Below, piece by piece: positions 32,505 to 44,590 of a stretch of DNA of 64,000 nt. The position numbers and the translations under genes are program-made. The notes beneath the pieces are model-generated. The model was not told where the DNA came from, ran no database searches, and worked only from the letters and a program-made list of their open reading frames with translations. The stretch covers positions 64,686,771 to 64,750,770 of the forward strand of contig CM066737.1 in assembly GCA_033961575.1 (NCBI GenBank). The letters run 5' to 3'. The stretch comes from Aselliscus stoliczkanus (taxonomy: Eukaryota > Chordata > Mammalia > Chiroptera > Hipposideridae). Position 1 is the first letter of the stretch. Each line of letters starts with the position of its first letter.

Positions 32505-33420
32505 ACAACAAAAATGTATTTTTTGGCTAGTGCTAACCTGTGTTTCTAAAACCCTATTTAACTTCCAATTTTTGTTTGCTTGCTCTTTGATGCCCAGGAT
32601 TTCCAGAATCTCTCTTAAATATTTCAAAATTTCTCAACATGGCTAAGTCTGTTTACAGCTGTAAGTTTCCCTTCTTTCCCTCAGTCACAGTGTGCATCTT
32701 TTGTGTCATGGCCCCCTTTATAAATTGGACTTCAATTTTAAAGAAGACACTTATTTTCAGAGGTTCTTATGATCAGGAATCTGTTGGAATCATTATTCTG
32801 CCAATGAATACAGTTTTGGAGTATTTGAGAAAATGCTATGATCTTTTCTAGATTCTAACATTCTTCAGTTTTTCTGTCAGGGATTAGAATATTTAAAATC
32901 AGCATTGAAGCTGAAATTGCCTTCCCTATCAACAACCAAAACAATGCCTTATTTCTTTTATTGCTTTACAATTGTACTGGATATTTAAAAAATTACTTCC
33001 ATTTGTTGCTAGTAAACATAAATATAAAGGAAAATTTAAAATTATTTATAATCTCATTGCCTAGATAATGACTTTCGAAAAAAAGAAGTTAAATAAATGC
33101 ATGCTATACGTATACATGATTGAAAACATGAAACTGTTCAGAAAAGTGCAAAATTAGACATGAGAGCTTCTATCCTCTCCCAAATACAAAGGGAAATAGC
33201 TTTCTGTATTCCTTTCAGAAAAATATATCTAAAGTATGTAGATATGAAATTCCTTAAACCTATACTTGTTATTATCTAAACTTGGAGGAAAAGAAAATGG
33301 TAAAGTTTAGCAATTGTCTGTCTATGCACTGGGAAATTTTATTCAGAGAATTATTGTTGGAAATTTTCTCAAACTCATACTACATTTAGGGTTCAAATAG
33401 CAAGCAATTCTTGCTTTAAA
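32505..33420. other. Unassigned sequence
   Basis: No recognisable repeat, gene or RNA. Confidence 0.4.
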
Positions 33421-33432
33421 ATGAGGGATAAA

Positions 33433-33731
33433 TTATGCTAAGTGAAATAATTCAGGCAGAAAAAGTCGAGACCATATGATTTCACTTACATGTGGGAAAT
33501 AAAACTAAAAGTAACAAATGAACAAGACAAAAAAAACAAGCAAAAACTCAGAGGCACTCAGTGGTTACCGAAGGTAAGGTGGAAGGGGGAGGTGCAAGAG
33601 GGTAAACGGGGTTAAATATATGGTGATGGAAGGAGATTTGGTGCAATATATAGATGATGTATTATAGAATTGTATACTTGATATATAATTTAATTACCAA
33701 AGTCACCCCAATAAAAATAATTTAAAAATTA
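33433..33731 (+). mobile_element. L1 3' end, 5'-truncated
   Basis: AAGTGAAATAATTCAGGCAG ... GGTTACCGAAGG ... GTCACCCCAATAAAAATAA is the last 300 bp of an L1. GATAAATT recurs on both sides as a short target duplication. Confidence 0.82.
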
Positions 33732-33944
33732 GAGATAAATTTTAATTTTGTTCAAGTTTGAGTTCTACTTGTAGCAACATGATTCTCAGTCCATAATCTT
33801 GGATGGGCAAAGGGTGTAATTCTATTTCCATATCAACTGAGTTTTTATTTGGGTTACCAATCCTACCAAGTGTCAAAACCTTTTTTGTTTTCTCATTTGT
33901 TCTAAAATTATGTCTACTCAGCTCAATGTAAAAGAACAGTGCTT

Positions 33945-34052
33945 TGGCCGGCCGAGTGGCGCGGTGGTTAAGCACTGGCTTGGGAAGCCAGCGTCCCCGG
34001 TTCGGTCCCACACATGAGGGCCAGTGATACTGTCCTCAAAAAAAAAAAAAAG
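33945..34052 (+). mobile_element. SINE family A, short form
   Basis: The head GGCCGGCCGAGTGGCGCGGT, the arm GCTTGGGAAGCCAGC and poly(A) are present. Duplication AAGAACAGTGCTT on both sides (33932-33944 and 34053-34065). Confidence 0.97.
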
Positions 34053-34456
34053 AAGAACAGTGCTTGGATAGTAAGCAAGTCATCTGCTCTATGAGGCAAA
34101 TACAAGCCCCAAATGTCCAATTGCTTGTATGGCACTGTATGGCTAACCACATAGTTCTCATATAAGCATCTTAACAAGACCATGCAATAAGCACGATTCC
34201 TTCTATAGACCAGTTAAATCAGAATCTGTAAACAGGTGGTCCAGAGGCTGAATCTAGCTTGCACAATTTTAAAAAGGTTTAATATAAAAATACAAATTGC
34301 CATCTTCTATAAAAATAATATTAGATCTAGCCTGTTTAGGCCTGACCTTTGGCAAAGCAACTCTGTGCCTGAACCTTTGGGGAGACTGTTCCTTTGTTCT
34401 CTATTATAGACTTCATCAGCAAGTTTAAAGCAACCATGAGCACCTGAATGCAAATA

Positions 34457-34652
34457 CAGTAAATCCTTCAATTGCGAGTAACTTGCTTTGTGAGTGTTCC
34501 GCAAGACGAGCAAACATTTCTGTTAGATTGGTGCAAAAGTAATAGCGGTTTTTGCTATTATGAGTAATTTTAACTTGGTAAACGAGCGGTGTCTTGCAAT
34601 ATGAGTAGTTTGTTTCCAGAATGAATTATGCTTGCAAACCAAGGTATTACTG
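34457..34652. mobile_element. Composite MITE (outer element, copy 2)
   Basis: The ends CAGTAAATCCTTCAATTGCGAG and CTTGCAAACCAAGGTATTACTG are flanked by TA on both sides. It is the inverse-orientation relative of 10695-10895, alignable over nearly its whole length. It holds a MADE1-like insert at 34523-34555 at the same position. Confidence 0.85.
34523..34555. mobile_element. MADE1-like mini-element, one arm complete
   Basis: TTAGATTGGTGCAAAAGTAA followed by TAGCGGTTTTTGC matches the start and core of the copy 1 insert. The last bases of the second arm are missing. Confidence 0.75.
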
Positions 34653-34659
34653 TATTTAA

Positions 34660-35580
34660 ATAGAACACAAAACTTTTTAAAAACAGTCAGATCAGGATAA
34701 CGTTAATCAACCCAAGGTTTTTTCTGTCACTTAAAGGTGCCATTTCTCTTCTTATTCTCTCTGCTTTCTTCTAAGTTTTAGGAAGCAATAGTGCCCCAAA
34801 ATATCTGATAGAAGGTGCAAATTTTGCCCTTTGTCAGCATTTGTCCTCCCCATCATTTACTGTGACATCCTACCCCATCTGCTCTCTAGTTGGCTCTCCA
34901 TATAGGTACTAACAGTATCTTCCTCGTCTCAACTACAAGGTGTCTGACATCAGTTGCTTCTCTGTACCATAACCGTGATGCTCTCCGTCTCATGAGAAAA
35001 CATTCAGCTTCTCTCTGTCTCATGCAAGTGTGTGCAGGCACTATGTAAGGCTCGCTCGGGCCCAACTGTCAGGATGCCTGAAGCAACCATCACTATTACT
35101 GCAGAGCCATCTGAATGCAGAACTCAGTGAGACTCGTTGCTGGTCCAATATGGAAGAAAGACACCCCATATCTATATTCTCATACCTACCCTCGCCAAAG
35201 CTATCTGAGGATTGTATGCTTTCTTCTCCTTTCACTGTGACTTACACTAGGTCAGAGGTAGGGCACTGGGCTCCTTCTCATTGACACATTATCTTAGATC
35301 TTGCTTTTCTTTTTTCTCTTTCTTTGGGCTGGATGATCTTTAACAGGGGTGTGTGAAGGGTAACTGATACTACTTTCTTTTTGTCCGCATTCCCCCCGCC
35401 CCCTCCCATAGACTTTTTTTTGGTGGGAAGGGAACCGTCTTTAACCCATTTGTATACCAGAAACAAAATAAAAACAACTAAAGAGATCTCATGGAGAAAT
35501 ACGTAACCCATCAATGGTACAACAAGAGATTGACACTGGATTTTTTTCCATGAAGATAGTTTGACTTTCTGATTTCTTCC
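34660..35580. other. Unassigned sequence
   Basis: No recognised element. Frames at 35030-35284 (plus) and 35041-35235 (minus) overlap each other on opposite strands, with no domain support. Confidence 0.4.
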
Positions 35581-35587
35581 ATGTCTT

Positions 35588-35985
35588 TCCTTTTTTTTTT
35601 TTATTAGTTGCAGGTGTATAAAACAATGTAGTAGTTAGACATTTACCCCCTCACAAAGTGATAACCCCCCTCCCCCAATCTACTACCCCTCTAACATCAT
35701 ATATAGCTGTTACAGTTCCCCCGACTCTATTCCCTATGCTGTACTCCACATCCTGTGACTATGTATATATATTAAATTATAGTTGACATTCATTATTATT
35801 TAGCTTCAGCTTCAGGTATACACTGCAGTGGTCAGGCCATCCATGAAGTGGTCTCCCCAATAAGACAAGTATCCATCGGATACACTACAAAATGTTTACA
35901 ACATTGTTGATTATATTCCCCAAACTGTCTTACGAATCCCCGTGGCAATCTTGTGGTTACCGATAGACTTTTTATCAGTGGCTCT
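35588..35985 (-). mobile_element. Antisense L1 3' end
   Basis: Poly(T), then TAGTAGTTAGACATTTACCCC, ATAGTTGACATTCATTATTA and GGTCTCCCCAATAAGAC match the antisense 3'UTR also seen at 52545-53050. Confidence 0.85.
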
Positions 35986-36179
35986 GTATATGTCACCACA
36001 TCAGTTAAAGCATGCAGGAGGGCTAAGGAGAACTGAAATAGGCTATCTGTAAATAATTGCTGCTAGTTCAGAAATTATTCTGCAAAAAAATAGCTTTTAA
36101 AATGTTTCCCTACCTATCACGACATTTGTTTCTCAAAACTAACCTGGGTAACCTGGGTAAATGGCAGCTGTATTCTACT

Positions 36180-36400
36180 CTTTCAGATGAAGAAATTATG
36201 GAATATAAGAGAGTAAGTTTCACAAGGTCAGAGAGCCAGTACATGGTATTCATTTATTCATTCACTTCATTTCAAATAAGAACCACCCACTGTATGTCAG
36301 ATACTGCCCTACATGTACATCTACAATATGAAGTGCAGATCTAAATTTTATGATTCCAAGACCAATATTCATTCCACTATATCACAAGCGTCCACTCACC
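36180..36400 (-). repeat. MIR with an L2 piece inside
   Basis: GATGAAGAAATTATGGAATATAAG...CACAAGGTCAGAGAGCCAG is antisense MIR. TATTCATTTATTCATTCAC...CACTGTATGTCAGATACTG is antisense L2. CATTCCACTATATCAC ends the MIR. Confidence 0.6.
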
Positions 36401-36404
36401 TTCA

Positions 36405-37060
36405 TCTTAGGGTAGGCACCTGAAAAAAACTCCATTGGTGGGACATCCATCACAGAGATGGATATATGAAACTGGGAATCAGATCTCTATATACACAGTA
36501 CCTTTCCTGTGCTCATTATATGTAATACCTCATACATCTAAAATAAAGTTTTATATATACATAATAGTTTTTAAAATGTATGTAGCCATAATCTACATTA
36601 TATTGAGCTTTTTGACATTCTGATTTTAATTCACCTTTTCTTTAAAAAATATAAACATTTTAACTTTAACTTAAAAATATGTTAGTTTTTATAAAGTTCA
36701 TAAAATCATTTGTGAACACTTTCTCCTAATCAATCAACTTTACAATGTCTTCAAGTACAAAATTATCCAAGGTATAGAAACAGTTAAGCAAATAAACTTT
36801 TTAAAAAGTAATTACTTCATGAGTAAGAAAATTTTTACCAGTTATTTGGACTTCTAGAAACGTGTTTTATTTATTGCTTTTAGAACACAAAAGAGTGTTT
36901 TATTCTAAATTGCTTTGGATTAATCATGTAGCACTGCCATTCAGAGAGGGGCAATGATTCCATTTGGGTGACACTGCCTTTTTTAAAGCAGATAAATTCC
37001 TGTTTAAGAGATACCTTAATCTTAAGTGTATCTCCCTTACAAATTTTGAACTTCAGCTCT
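36405..37060. other. Unassigned AT-rich sequence
   Basis: No recognisable element. Confidence 0.4.
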
Positions 37061-37061
37061 A

Positions 37062-37235
37062 CCAATTAACTTTGTGAACACTTGGGCAAATTGCATATCC
37101 TCTCTAAGTCTTTATTTCTCCAGGTGTATTATTATATCTCCCATCTATCTCATAGTGTTATTTTGAGAATTGATGCATGTAAACATTTTTAGCCCAGTGA
37201 GAACATGGCACATAGAGAACACTAATGGAATGTTT
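37062..37235 (+). repeat. MIR SINE relic
   Basis: CTTGGGCAAATTGCATATCCTCTCTAAG and CTCATAGTGTTATTTTGAGAATTGATG follow the MIR 3' half. Confidence 0.65.
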
Positions 37236-37246
37236 TATTATTATCG

Positions 37247-37730
37247 TGTCTGCTTGCTCGCGGGCCGTAAAAGAATTCATGAGTCAGGTAGAAATATAGA
37301 AGGGAAATTTATTAAAGTAAGAGGAGGGTCGGCTGGGCAGATCCTGTAGGAAACTACTGAAAACCAGTGCATCGAGTCTTTGTTTGGTCTCAAGTTTTCT
37401 ATTTTCCAATCAGTTTGTAAATTTCCTCGAACTGTAGTTGGCAGTGGAGGAAGGTGCCGTTAAGCTGGTTATTGCAACCTTTGCATATGTTATGTAGAAT
37501 TCAGTTGGAGCCAGGAGTGGATCCTATACAGAAGCAAAAACCTCTCCCAAGTCACAGGGCCTGCACGAGGCCAGAGTAAATAGAAATATTGAAACTGGTA
37601 TCTATAGTAAATGTACAACAAGCTGAGCCAAAGAAAGCTTTAAAAAATCCCAAGCTAAATTACCCTTATTAATTTGAGTTTTACCAGAGATCCAAATCTC
37701 AAAAATAGAAGAGTTAGTGCCACCATTACA
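37247..37730 (-). mobile_element. LTR, ERV2-like; 5' boundary approximate
   Basis: In minus orientation it ends AATAAATTTCCCTTC...TTTTACGGCCCGCGAGCAAGCAGACA, a typical LTR U5 with polyadenylation signal and CA end. The opposite boundary is probably near 37727 (TGGTGGCAC...), without a clear target duplication. Confidence 0.65.
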
Positions 37731-37799
37731 ATCCTGTCTTAACTCTTGTAATAAAAGCTATTTCTATGGAATGGTTTATTGACGGAGCAGGTGTAATTG

Positions 37800-37990
37800 T
37801 ATAGAACACAAGCATTCAATACATGTGGTTCACTGTATTTATCCTGGATTCACAGCTAATTAGCTGTGTGACCTTGAGCAAATTAGTTAATCTCTTTGTG
37901 CCTTAGTTTTCTCTATTATAAAATGAGAATAAAGGAGTACTTTCATTACAGGAATACTATGAAGATTAAATTAAATTACATGAAAAGCAA
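37800..37990 (+). repeat. MIR SINE relic
   Basis: AGCTAATTAGCTGTGTGACC, TTGAGCAAATTAGTTAATCTCTTTGTGCC and TATAAAATGAGAATAAAGG match MIR well. Confidence 0.8.
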
Positions 37991-37994
37991 TAAT

Positions 37995-38735
37995 CATATC
38001 TACAAAACTCCTCAGAGCCTTTAATATGCTAATATATGTTGTGACTCTCCAAGATAAGGGCTAGGTAATGCAGTATTTCCCAAAATTATTGACCAAGGGA
38101 CTGCTACACCAAAAGAATATATCTTTGAAAATCACTTTTAGTGAAGTCGTGTTTCCTTGTTTCCTATTTAAGAAACTAGGGAACCAAGAGATTACCTCAT
38201 ATTAAAAGAGAAATATTTAGGTTAGAAGAATTGAGAAAGGGATATCTGGGGACATAATTAGAATCCTGGTCTAATCAGAAGATAAACTTAGTTCCTATGG
38301 ATTTCTACAACTGAAGACATAATATCCATGAGAGATTCCATGAGAATTAAAAGTTCAAGACACTCCTGTATTCCTACACAAAAAGGATCCAGAATCGTTA
38401 TCATCAATTTGTATATTGACTAGCTACTTAGTGTTTAAACTTGGGCGGGGTTGGGGGGGGATATCCAACATCATAAGACATCATAATTAGCCTTAGAAAT
38501 ATTGGGCACAAATAAACAACAGCTAACAATAAATGACAATGTATACTGTAACATGAATCTATACCATAAGGGTTATTTCTGAGAAGTAAGCATTATTCGA
38601 TAAAAAAGACTCAAGTGATTTAGGCAGATGAAGGAAAAATTGAACTTAGCAATAACAAATGGTTAGGAGTCAACTGGATGGGCAAATGAATGACTATCCA
38701 AATGAGAAGAATGACATGGATGAACATGCCAAGGT
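37995..38735. other. Unassigned sequence
   Basis: No gene seen. A G-rich run at 38445-38460 is the only compositional oddity. Confidence 0.4.
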
Positions 38736-38739
38736 ACAA

Positions 38740-39108
38740 TTTGACATGGCAGTCATTCTTTCAGCAAATATTTTTTAAGGATTTAGTATGTGTCATACAC
38801 AGCGCTACAAGAATACATAGGACAATTACCCAGATGTTGAAAAATAATAGGCTAGTTGGGAAACCAATATGTCTACATTGATGTATGTATAGAACTCAAA
38901 TCTGAATGAAAGGGGAAGACAGTGGAGGTAGGAATATTGGAAAGTTTTCAATGAGGAAGTGACATTTAAATGAGTCCTGGAAGAAAGAAAGGTAGTCATG
39001 TGTCTTCTATGTGTCACAGGATGCAAGGAAAGATGAATGTCAGAGGAAGAGACTGAAAAGGCATAATGAGGGCAGATGATGAAGGATTATCATATGATGT
39101 TCACAAAT
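38740..39108 (-). repeat. L2, antisense
   Basis: AGTCATTCTTTCAGCAAATATTTTTTAAGG...GTCATACACAGCGC and TTCAATGAGGAAGTGACATTTAAATGAG are antisense L2. It continues after the two SINEs at about 39695-39870. Confidence 0.7.
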
Positions 39109-39118
39109 GTAGCCTTTT

Positions 39119-39521
39119 ATTTAAAAAAAGTTTATTGGGGAATTGGGGAAAGGAACAATGTTGGGGAATTGGGAAAAGGGAACATTGTGTTTTTCCAGGG
39201 CCCATCAGCTCCAAGTTAAGTTGTTGTCCTTCAATCTTAGTTGTGGAGGGCACAAGCTTGGCTCTAAGTCCAGTCGCCACTTTCAATAGCATGGGAGGGG
39301 GTTGGGGGAAGACGTAGCCCACCATAGCATGCGGCATTCGAACCAGCAACATTGTTGTTGTGAGCAACTACTCTCACCAGCTGAACGATCTGGCCGCCCG
39401 TTGGCAGCTCAGCTGCAGCTCACTCAATTCGGGTGCAGCTCACTGGCTCATGTGGGACTTGAGCCCGCAACCCTGTTGCTCAGAGCTCATTCCCTAACCA
39501 ACTGAGCCACCCAGCCTGCCA
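39119..39521 (-). mobile_element. SINE family B, long form
   Basis: Inverted tail TTTATTGGGGAATTGGGGAA, inverted body GTTGTCCTTCAATCTTAGTTG and inverted head ACCAACTGAGCCACCCAGCC. TAGCCTTT(T/C)TTT target text lies on both sides. Confidence 0.9.
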
Positions 39522-39530
39522 TAGCCTTTC

Positions 39531-39682
39531 TTTTTTTTTCTTTTTTTAGCTGAGCCATCCTGCCATCTGTTGGCATCTCAGCGGCTGCTCAGCTTGGGCT
39601 GGGAATCCAACTGGTAACCTTGTTGCTCAGAGCTCGCATTCTTGAAGAAGCTCTTAACCATCTGAGCCACTCGATGACCCTT
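39531..39682 (-). mobile_element. SINE family B, short form
   Basis: Poly(T), AGCTGAGCCATCCTGCCATCTG, then the inverted head CATCTGAGCCACTCG. It follows directly on the preceding SINE; TAGCCTTTCTTTT occurs between them and again after it. Confidence 0.88.
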
Positions 39683-39694
39683 TAGCCTTTCTTT

Positions 39695-40285
39695 TGTAAA
39701 GGTTAATAGTGTGGGACTCTGAAAAGATTTGATTGATTACACTGAAGGATGCAAATTGAGGAGGAAGGGTATTATGAAAGTAGTGTGTGAACAGATTTTG
39801 AAGGGTTTAGAAAATGAAGAGAACTTTAGCCTATCTGATTATGTAGGAGGGAGTCACTAAAAATCCTTGAGCAGGAATGAGTTTATGATTTCTTTCAGCT
39901 AATGTATATTGAGTGATTACTATATGCTAACCTAGAGAAGGGCCCCGGTATATAGTAAGCACTGAATAAACACACATCAATGAACAAAACGGAAATTAAA
40001 AAGCTCTTCCCCCATGAAATGTAAATTCTAGCAAAGGAAGGGAGATGAGTTAGAAAAGAGACCAATTACTAAATCATACAGAGTGTTAGCAGGTCGTAAG
40101 TACTATTTGTACTATATAAAGCTGTGTAATGGAGAACAAAAAAACCTGGAATGGTGTAAAGGTGGCTGGTTCAGTTTTTATTAGGGTGGTTACTGTAGAC
40201 CTCACTTGAAAAGGTGACATTTGGGCAAATACCTGAAGAAGATGAGGGAGTTCACAGAAGTGTGGCCTGAGAACCATTAGTTCAT
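39695..40285 (-). repeat. L2, antisense (two pieces)
   Basis: 39695-39870 continues the L2 broken by the SINEs. 39885-40285 is a fresh L2 3' end (TGTATATTGAGTGATTACTATATGC, CATGAAATGTAAATTCTAGC, ACCTCACTTGAAAAGGTGACATTTG). Confidence 0.65.
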
Positions 40286-40289
40286 TGGA

Positions 40290-40660
40290 AAAGAAAATAT
40301 CCTTACGTCAGGGATCCCAAATTATTTAAAACTTGAAAGCCCAATCCAATATAAATCTCAGGAGCATCCCTGAAATCAAGTTTTTGGAAAGACCTACTGA
40401 CTGAAAATCAAGCAAGCTCATCAAAAAGACAGTGCTCTTTGAAAGTTTATGTGCACATCAGGTCATGCTGACTCCAATGAGGAGAGATGAGTCTCAAGTT
40501 CATCATATTTCAGAACATTTAATTGATACAATGACCATGAATGTTCCTTTATAGCTATGAATCACTATATAAATATAAATTTTTACTAGTATTGTAAATA
40601 TGAACTATTTAAAAGTATATCACTCATCTGTGTTTGTGCGGATTCTCAGGTATATTTTAT
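40290..40660. other. Unassigned sequence
   Basis: No confident element. Confidence 0.4.
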
Positions 40661-40664
40661 CTTA

Positions 40665-40755
40665 ATTTTATTGTTTTTTTATTTTTCAATTATAGTTGAC
40701 ATTCAATATTATCTTATATTAGTTTCAGGTGTACAGCACAGTGGCTAGATTTTTA
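40665..40755 (-). mobile_element. Very short antisense L1 3' end
   Basis: TTATTTTTCAATTATAGTTGACATTCAATATT...TTTCAGGTGTACAGCACAGTGG is the last 90 bp of an L1; 5'-truncated. Confidence 0.8.
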
Positions 40756-40934
40756 TTTCTAGCTCTGGAGAAGAGAAGTACAAAACTGAAGACAGGGAGC
40801 AATTCAGGTAGCCTCAGCGAGGGATACAGATTAATAAACAGGGATACAGATTGAGAAACTGAGGAAGCATCAAGGTTCAGAAATCTGGAAAGACTGAACA
40901 GCACCACATAGTGGATTATGCAACCTAATTCTCT

Positions 40935-41760
40935 TTTTTTCTTAATTCTTTTTAAAATTATTTCTTTTTTTCAGTTACAGTTGACATTCAATATTCTTTT
41001 ATATTCGTTTCAGGTGTACAGCACAGGGTAGATGTTCATATAATTTATGCAGTGATCCCCTTTCCAATTAGTCTAGTACCCACCTGGCAATATACATAGT
41101 TATTACCATATTATTGACTATATTCTCTATGCTTTACATCCCCACGACTGTTTTATAACTATCAATTTGCACTTCTATTTTTTTTTAAGATTTTTATTGG
41201 GGAATTGGGGGAGAAGAACAGCGTTGGGGAACCGGGGCAGGGGAACAGACAACTTGCTGTCCTTTTATTTTTCAGTCTAGTTGCGGAGGACGTTGCTTCA
41301 CTGACCCATGTTGGTATCATCATTGCGCTCTTCCCGGGTGAGGCAGATCGGTTGCCAGCCTCTGGACGGCCGCTCACGGCAGCTCTTGGCAGCTCGCAAT
41401 GGCTGCCGGCCGCTCACACTGGCTGCCGGCCACTCACTGTAGCCTATGGCATCCCACTGCAGCAGGGGCTACAGCTATGCCATCCCAGGGACTCACAGCA
41501 GCCCAGTTCCAGGTAGAGCTGTTGTTCACCATCTTAGCTGTACAGGGCAGTGTCACTGGCCCTCATGTGGGATCCAAACTGGGGCTGCTGGTGTCCCAAA
41601 CCAGCTCTTAACCAATGCGCTACTCGGCCAGCCCCCAATTTGCACTTCTTAATCCCTTCACTTTTTTTACCCAGCTCTCCAATCATCTTCCCATCTGGCA
41701 ACTATCAGTTTGTTCTCTGTACCTGAGTCTGTTTCTGGTTTGTTTGTTTCAGTCATCAAA
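40935..41760 (-). mobile_element. Antisense L1 3' end, interrupted by a SINE
   Basis: TTCAGTTACAGTTGACATTC...CAGGTGTACAGCACAGG...CCAATTAGTCTAGTACCCACC, resuming at 41636 with CTTAATCCCTTCAC...CCATCTGGCAACTATCAG. Split by the SINE at 41177-41635. Confidence 0.85.
41177..41635 (-). mobile_element. SINE family A, long form
   Basis: Inverted tail TTTTTATTGGGGAATTGGGG, full body and inverted head GCTACTCGGCCAGCCCC. A perfect 14-bp duplication CAATTTGCACTTCT flanks it (41163-41176 and 41636-41649). Confidence 0.96.
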
Positions 41761-41964
41761 ATTTAAACATTATTTTATGTGTAGTACTTTACAATGTGTT
41801 TATTAATTTTTTGTTCCCTAAATGAAACATCTCATATAAAGTTCTTGTTAATTTCACATTTGCTCCCTCAAAAAAATAAATGGGTACATGAACAGCAACT
41901 CATAGAATTTAGTTATGTGGAAGGCATGTCTACTGAGTAAGAGTTGACAAAAGCAATACAATAC

Positions 41965-42110
41965 TGGACTCCATGTCTAATGATCTGAGTTCTAACTTCA
42001 ATTTTGTAAATACTTAGGATATACAAATTTTGTTGATTCACATCACCACTTTGGGCTTTGGATTCTTAATATGTAAATGAGGAGATGAGATGGGGTCAGT
42101 GTTTCTTAAA
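41965..42110 (+). repeat. MIR-like relic
   Basis: ATGATCTGAGTTCTAACTTC and AATATGTAAATGAGGAGATG resemble the MIR order; strongly diverged. Confidence 0.45.
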
Positions 42111-42114
42111 TTAT

Positions 42115-43420
42115 TATCAAAGAAACCTCTTTTATTAAGATGTTAATGGTTTCACCAAAAAGAAAGGATCCCATGGCCAAACATATTAAGAAAATGCTGA
42201 GTTAATCCACATTAAATACAGACATCCCTTGCTATCCAAACGCACATTTATATGTTGTTAGGAAACATTTAGTTTCACAGCTGTATTGTCAACTTAAAAA
42301 TACAAAAAAGGTATTTGTAAATTTTGTAAACTTTTGTAAACTATTGATGATTAACTTTGGTACTTTTATTGCGACTTTCAATGGGACTCAAGTTTTACTT
42401 ATTGCATTATTCATATTGGCATATCCTTTATGCCATAATCCTAACACATGGAAAAAGGAATAGGATGGCCTATAGAATAAAGTACATAAGTAGTAAATGC
42501 TCATTGTGAAAAATGCAAAATATCAAGATTGCGTTGTTGGACATTTAAGTATATCTTTATAATATTTTTACTATTACAAATAATGCAATATGAGTATCCT
42601 GGTAAATAAATCTGTGCTGCAGTCATTTAATTTTTTTTATGATAAATTCTTATAAGTATTGCTGTATGGGTTTCCAGAAAGTTTATATTTATTTACAATT
42701 TGACTCGAAGCATATGGATCCGTTTTTTAAAATTTGTTTGACCTGTTTAGTATCATGATAAGTGAAAAACTGAGTCTCGTTTTTTTCTAATGAGGCAGAG
42801 AAGAACATTTTTGTTAACACGTGATTCTATAGGGATTCTAGAGATTTTGGAGAAGCAGACTCGCTTTTATAGACGGAGTGTTTAATGTTGCAACCACAGC
42901 AAAACATTCATTACATCCTCCTTGCTCATTGTTAATACCTAGGAATGTTCCTGTCTTGTGAGTACCTAGCCTGACTGTAACTAGGCAATATCTCTTCTTT
43001 TGGATTTGAGTTTTGTCTGGATATGGGAAGAGACTATTTATGGAGGGACTGCAAATATAGAAGAAGGGAATATCCATGTTTATCCCTCCATAAATTGTTT
43101 TGTCTAAAGGATAACCTTGGAATTATTGTCTCTATGTAGATGTCGTTCCACAAATGAGAATGAGTACTAGAATATCAGCTCAAATTCCCAAGCCTTAGCT
43201 ACGTGAAAATAGTCAATTTCAGACAGAAAGGACTGAAAAACTTGATTTGATGCTGCACACCAACATATATATACAAGATCTTGATTGGGTTTATATATCT
43301 GTTAACAGCCTATGAGACTATGTCGTTAAAAATTTTCCTTTGCAAACAACAAAAACAACCTTAAGCTAGGAAGCCTATTTTAGCAGATCATATTATATGG
43401 TAATAAGTACTATAGAAAAA
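42115..43420. other. Unassigned sequence
   Basis: No gene recognised. TTTGTAAA-type short tandem text occurs at 42313-42345. Confidence 0.4.
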
Positions 43421-43424
43421 AAAC

Positions 43425-43800
43425 AGAGAGGAAAAGGGGAGTGCTCACTGATGAAGGACTATCCCTATTTTAAGTATTATGGCAAGGAAAGACCTCAGGG
43501 ACCCAAGTAAAGTGAGGGAGCAAGCCACGTAGATAACTGAAAGAAGAGCATTCTAGGGAGAAGAGGTAGCAAGTGGAGAGGCCCTAAGGAAGAAAACAAA
43601 TTGGTGATTTAAAGAACAGTAGAGGCCAGTATGGGTGGACCAGAGTCAATGAGGGTGAGAGAAACAAGTAAAGAGGTCAGAGAAACAACAGGGAACTAGA
43701 TCATAAAAACTCTTGCAAGCCATTATGAGGACCTTAGCTAACATCCTGAATGAGGTGAGGTGGCACTATTGAGTTTTCAACCGAGGAGTAATGTGATCTG
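43425..43800 (-). repeat. L2, antisense
   Basis: GAAAGACCTCAGGGACC, AGAAGAGCATTCTAGGGAG, GGCCCTAAGGAAG and GGAGTAATGTGATCTGACTTG are consecutive antisense L2 landmarks. Confidence 0.7.
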
Positions 43801-43984
43801 ACTTGCATCTTTAAACAATTGTTCTATTCATTTTTCTGTACTTTTTCTGTCATGTCAGTTGCATTTCAGGACTCTTATATTGGCAATAAGATTTTTTAAA
43901 TATTAAACACAAGATGGTAAAATCCAAGAATTCAGATGAACTAGAGGATTTGGGGCAGTCCAAAGAACACATGCTAGAGGTTTG

Positions 43985-44095
43985 AGCCCTGAATCCTTGA
44001 ATTAGATCTTCTACTGTTTGACTATAGGCCCCTGTATCCTCCGTTGTAAAATGCGAAGGTAGGACCAGATGGCTTTAAGTTCCTTTCCAGATATG
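43985..44095 (+). repeat. MIR-like relic
   Basis: GAATCCTTGAATTAGATCTTC and CTCCGTTGTAAAATGCGAAGG resemble MIR. Confidence 0.45.
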
Positions 44096-44099
44096 ACAA

Positions 44100-44590
44100 A
44101 ATACGATTTTGTTAAAATAGCATTAATTAACTCAGTCATATCTAGGTTATGCAAAACACAGAAGAAAAATATGATTGCACAAAGCAGCCCAAAGGAAAAT
44201 GAGAATAAAAGCCAAATGATAGAAAATAGACTGGAAAGTTGAACTCCCTTTGAAGACTCAAATATTTTTTTCTGAGGCCAATTTTCCTTATATGTAGAAA
44301 GGATGTTTAAAACTATGTGTCAGTGAAATATGACCATACCTAACTATCTCCAAAATTTCTTGAAGTGGCTGCAATGTGCTTGGAACACATCAATTAAAAC
44401 TAGATAAAGGAGAGTTTCTTAGAATACAGAATATTCCCCTTTTCAATTCATTATAAATTTGAGGATAATTTCCATGTACCCAGTAGTAATGTTCAAGCAC
44501 CATGATTCCTAAGGAGAGTTTCAGGCTTTGCCCAACTGGATGAATAACCAGAACTAGGTAGGTGTTCTGTGAAGTAGATTTCATTTGACA
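44100..44590. other. Unassigned sequence
   Basis: No recognisable element. Confidence 0.4.

Noticed and set aside
33945..34052. tRNA-like heads with A- and B-box-like sequence (here and in the other SINEs)
   Set aside because: They are followed by SINE bodies, poly(A) and target duplications, so they are SINE heads and not tRNA genes.
37247..37730. A TSD for the LTR (TTATCG versus TTACAA)
   Set aside because: Only three of six bases agree, so I left the outer boundary open.
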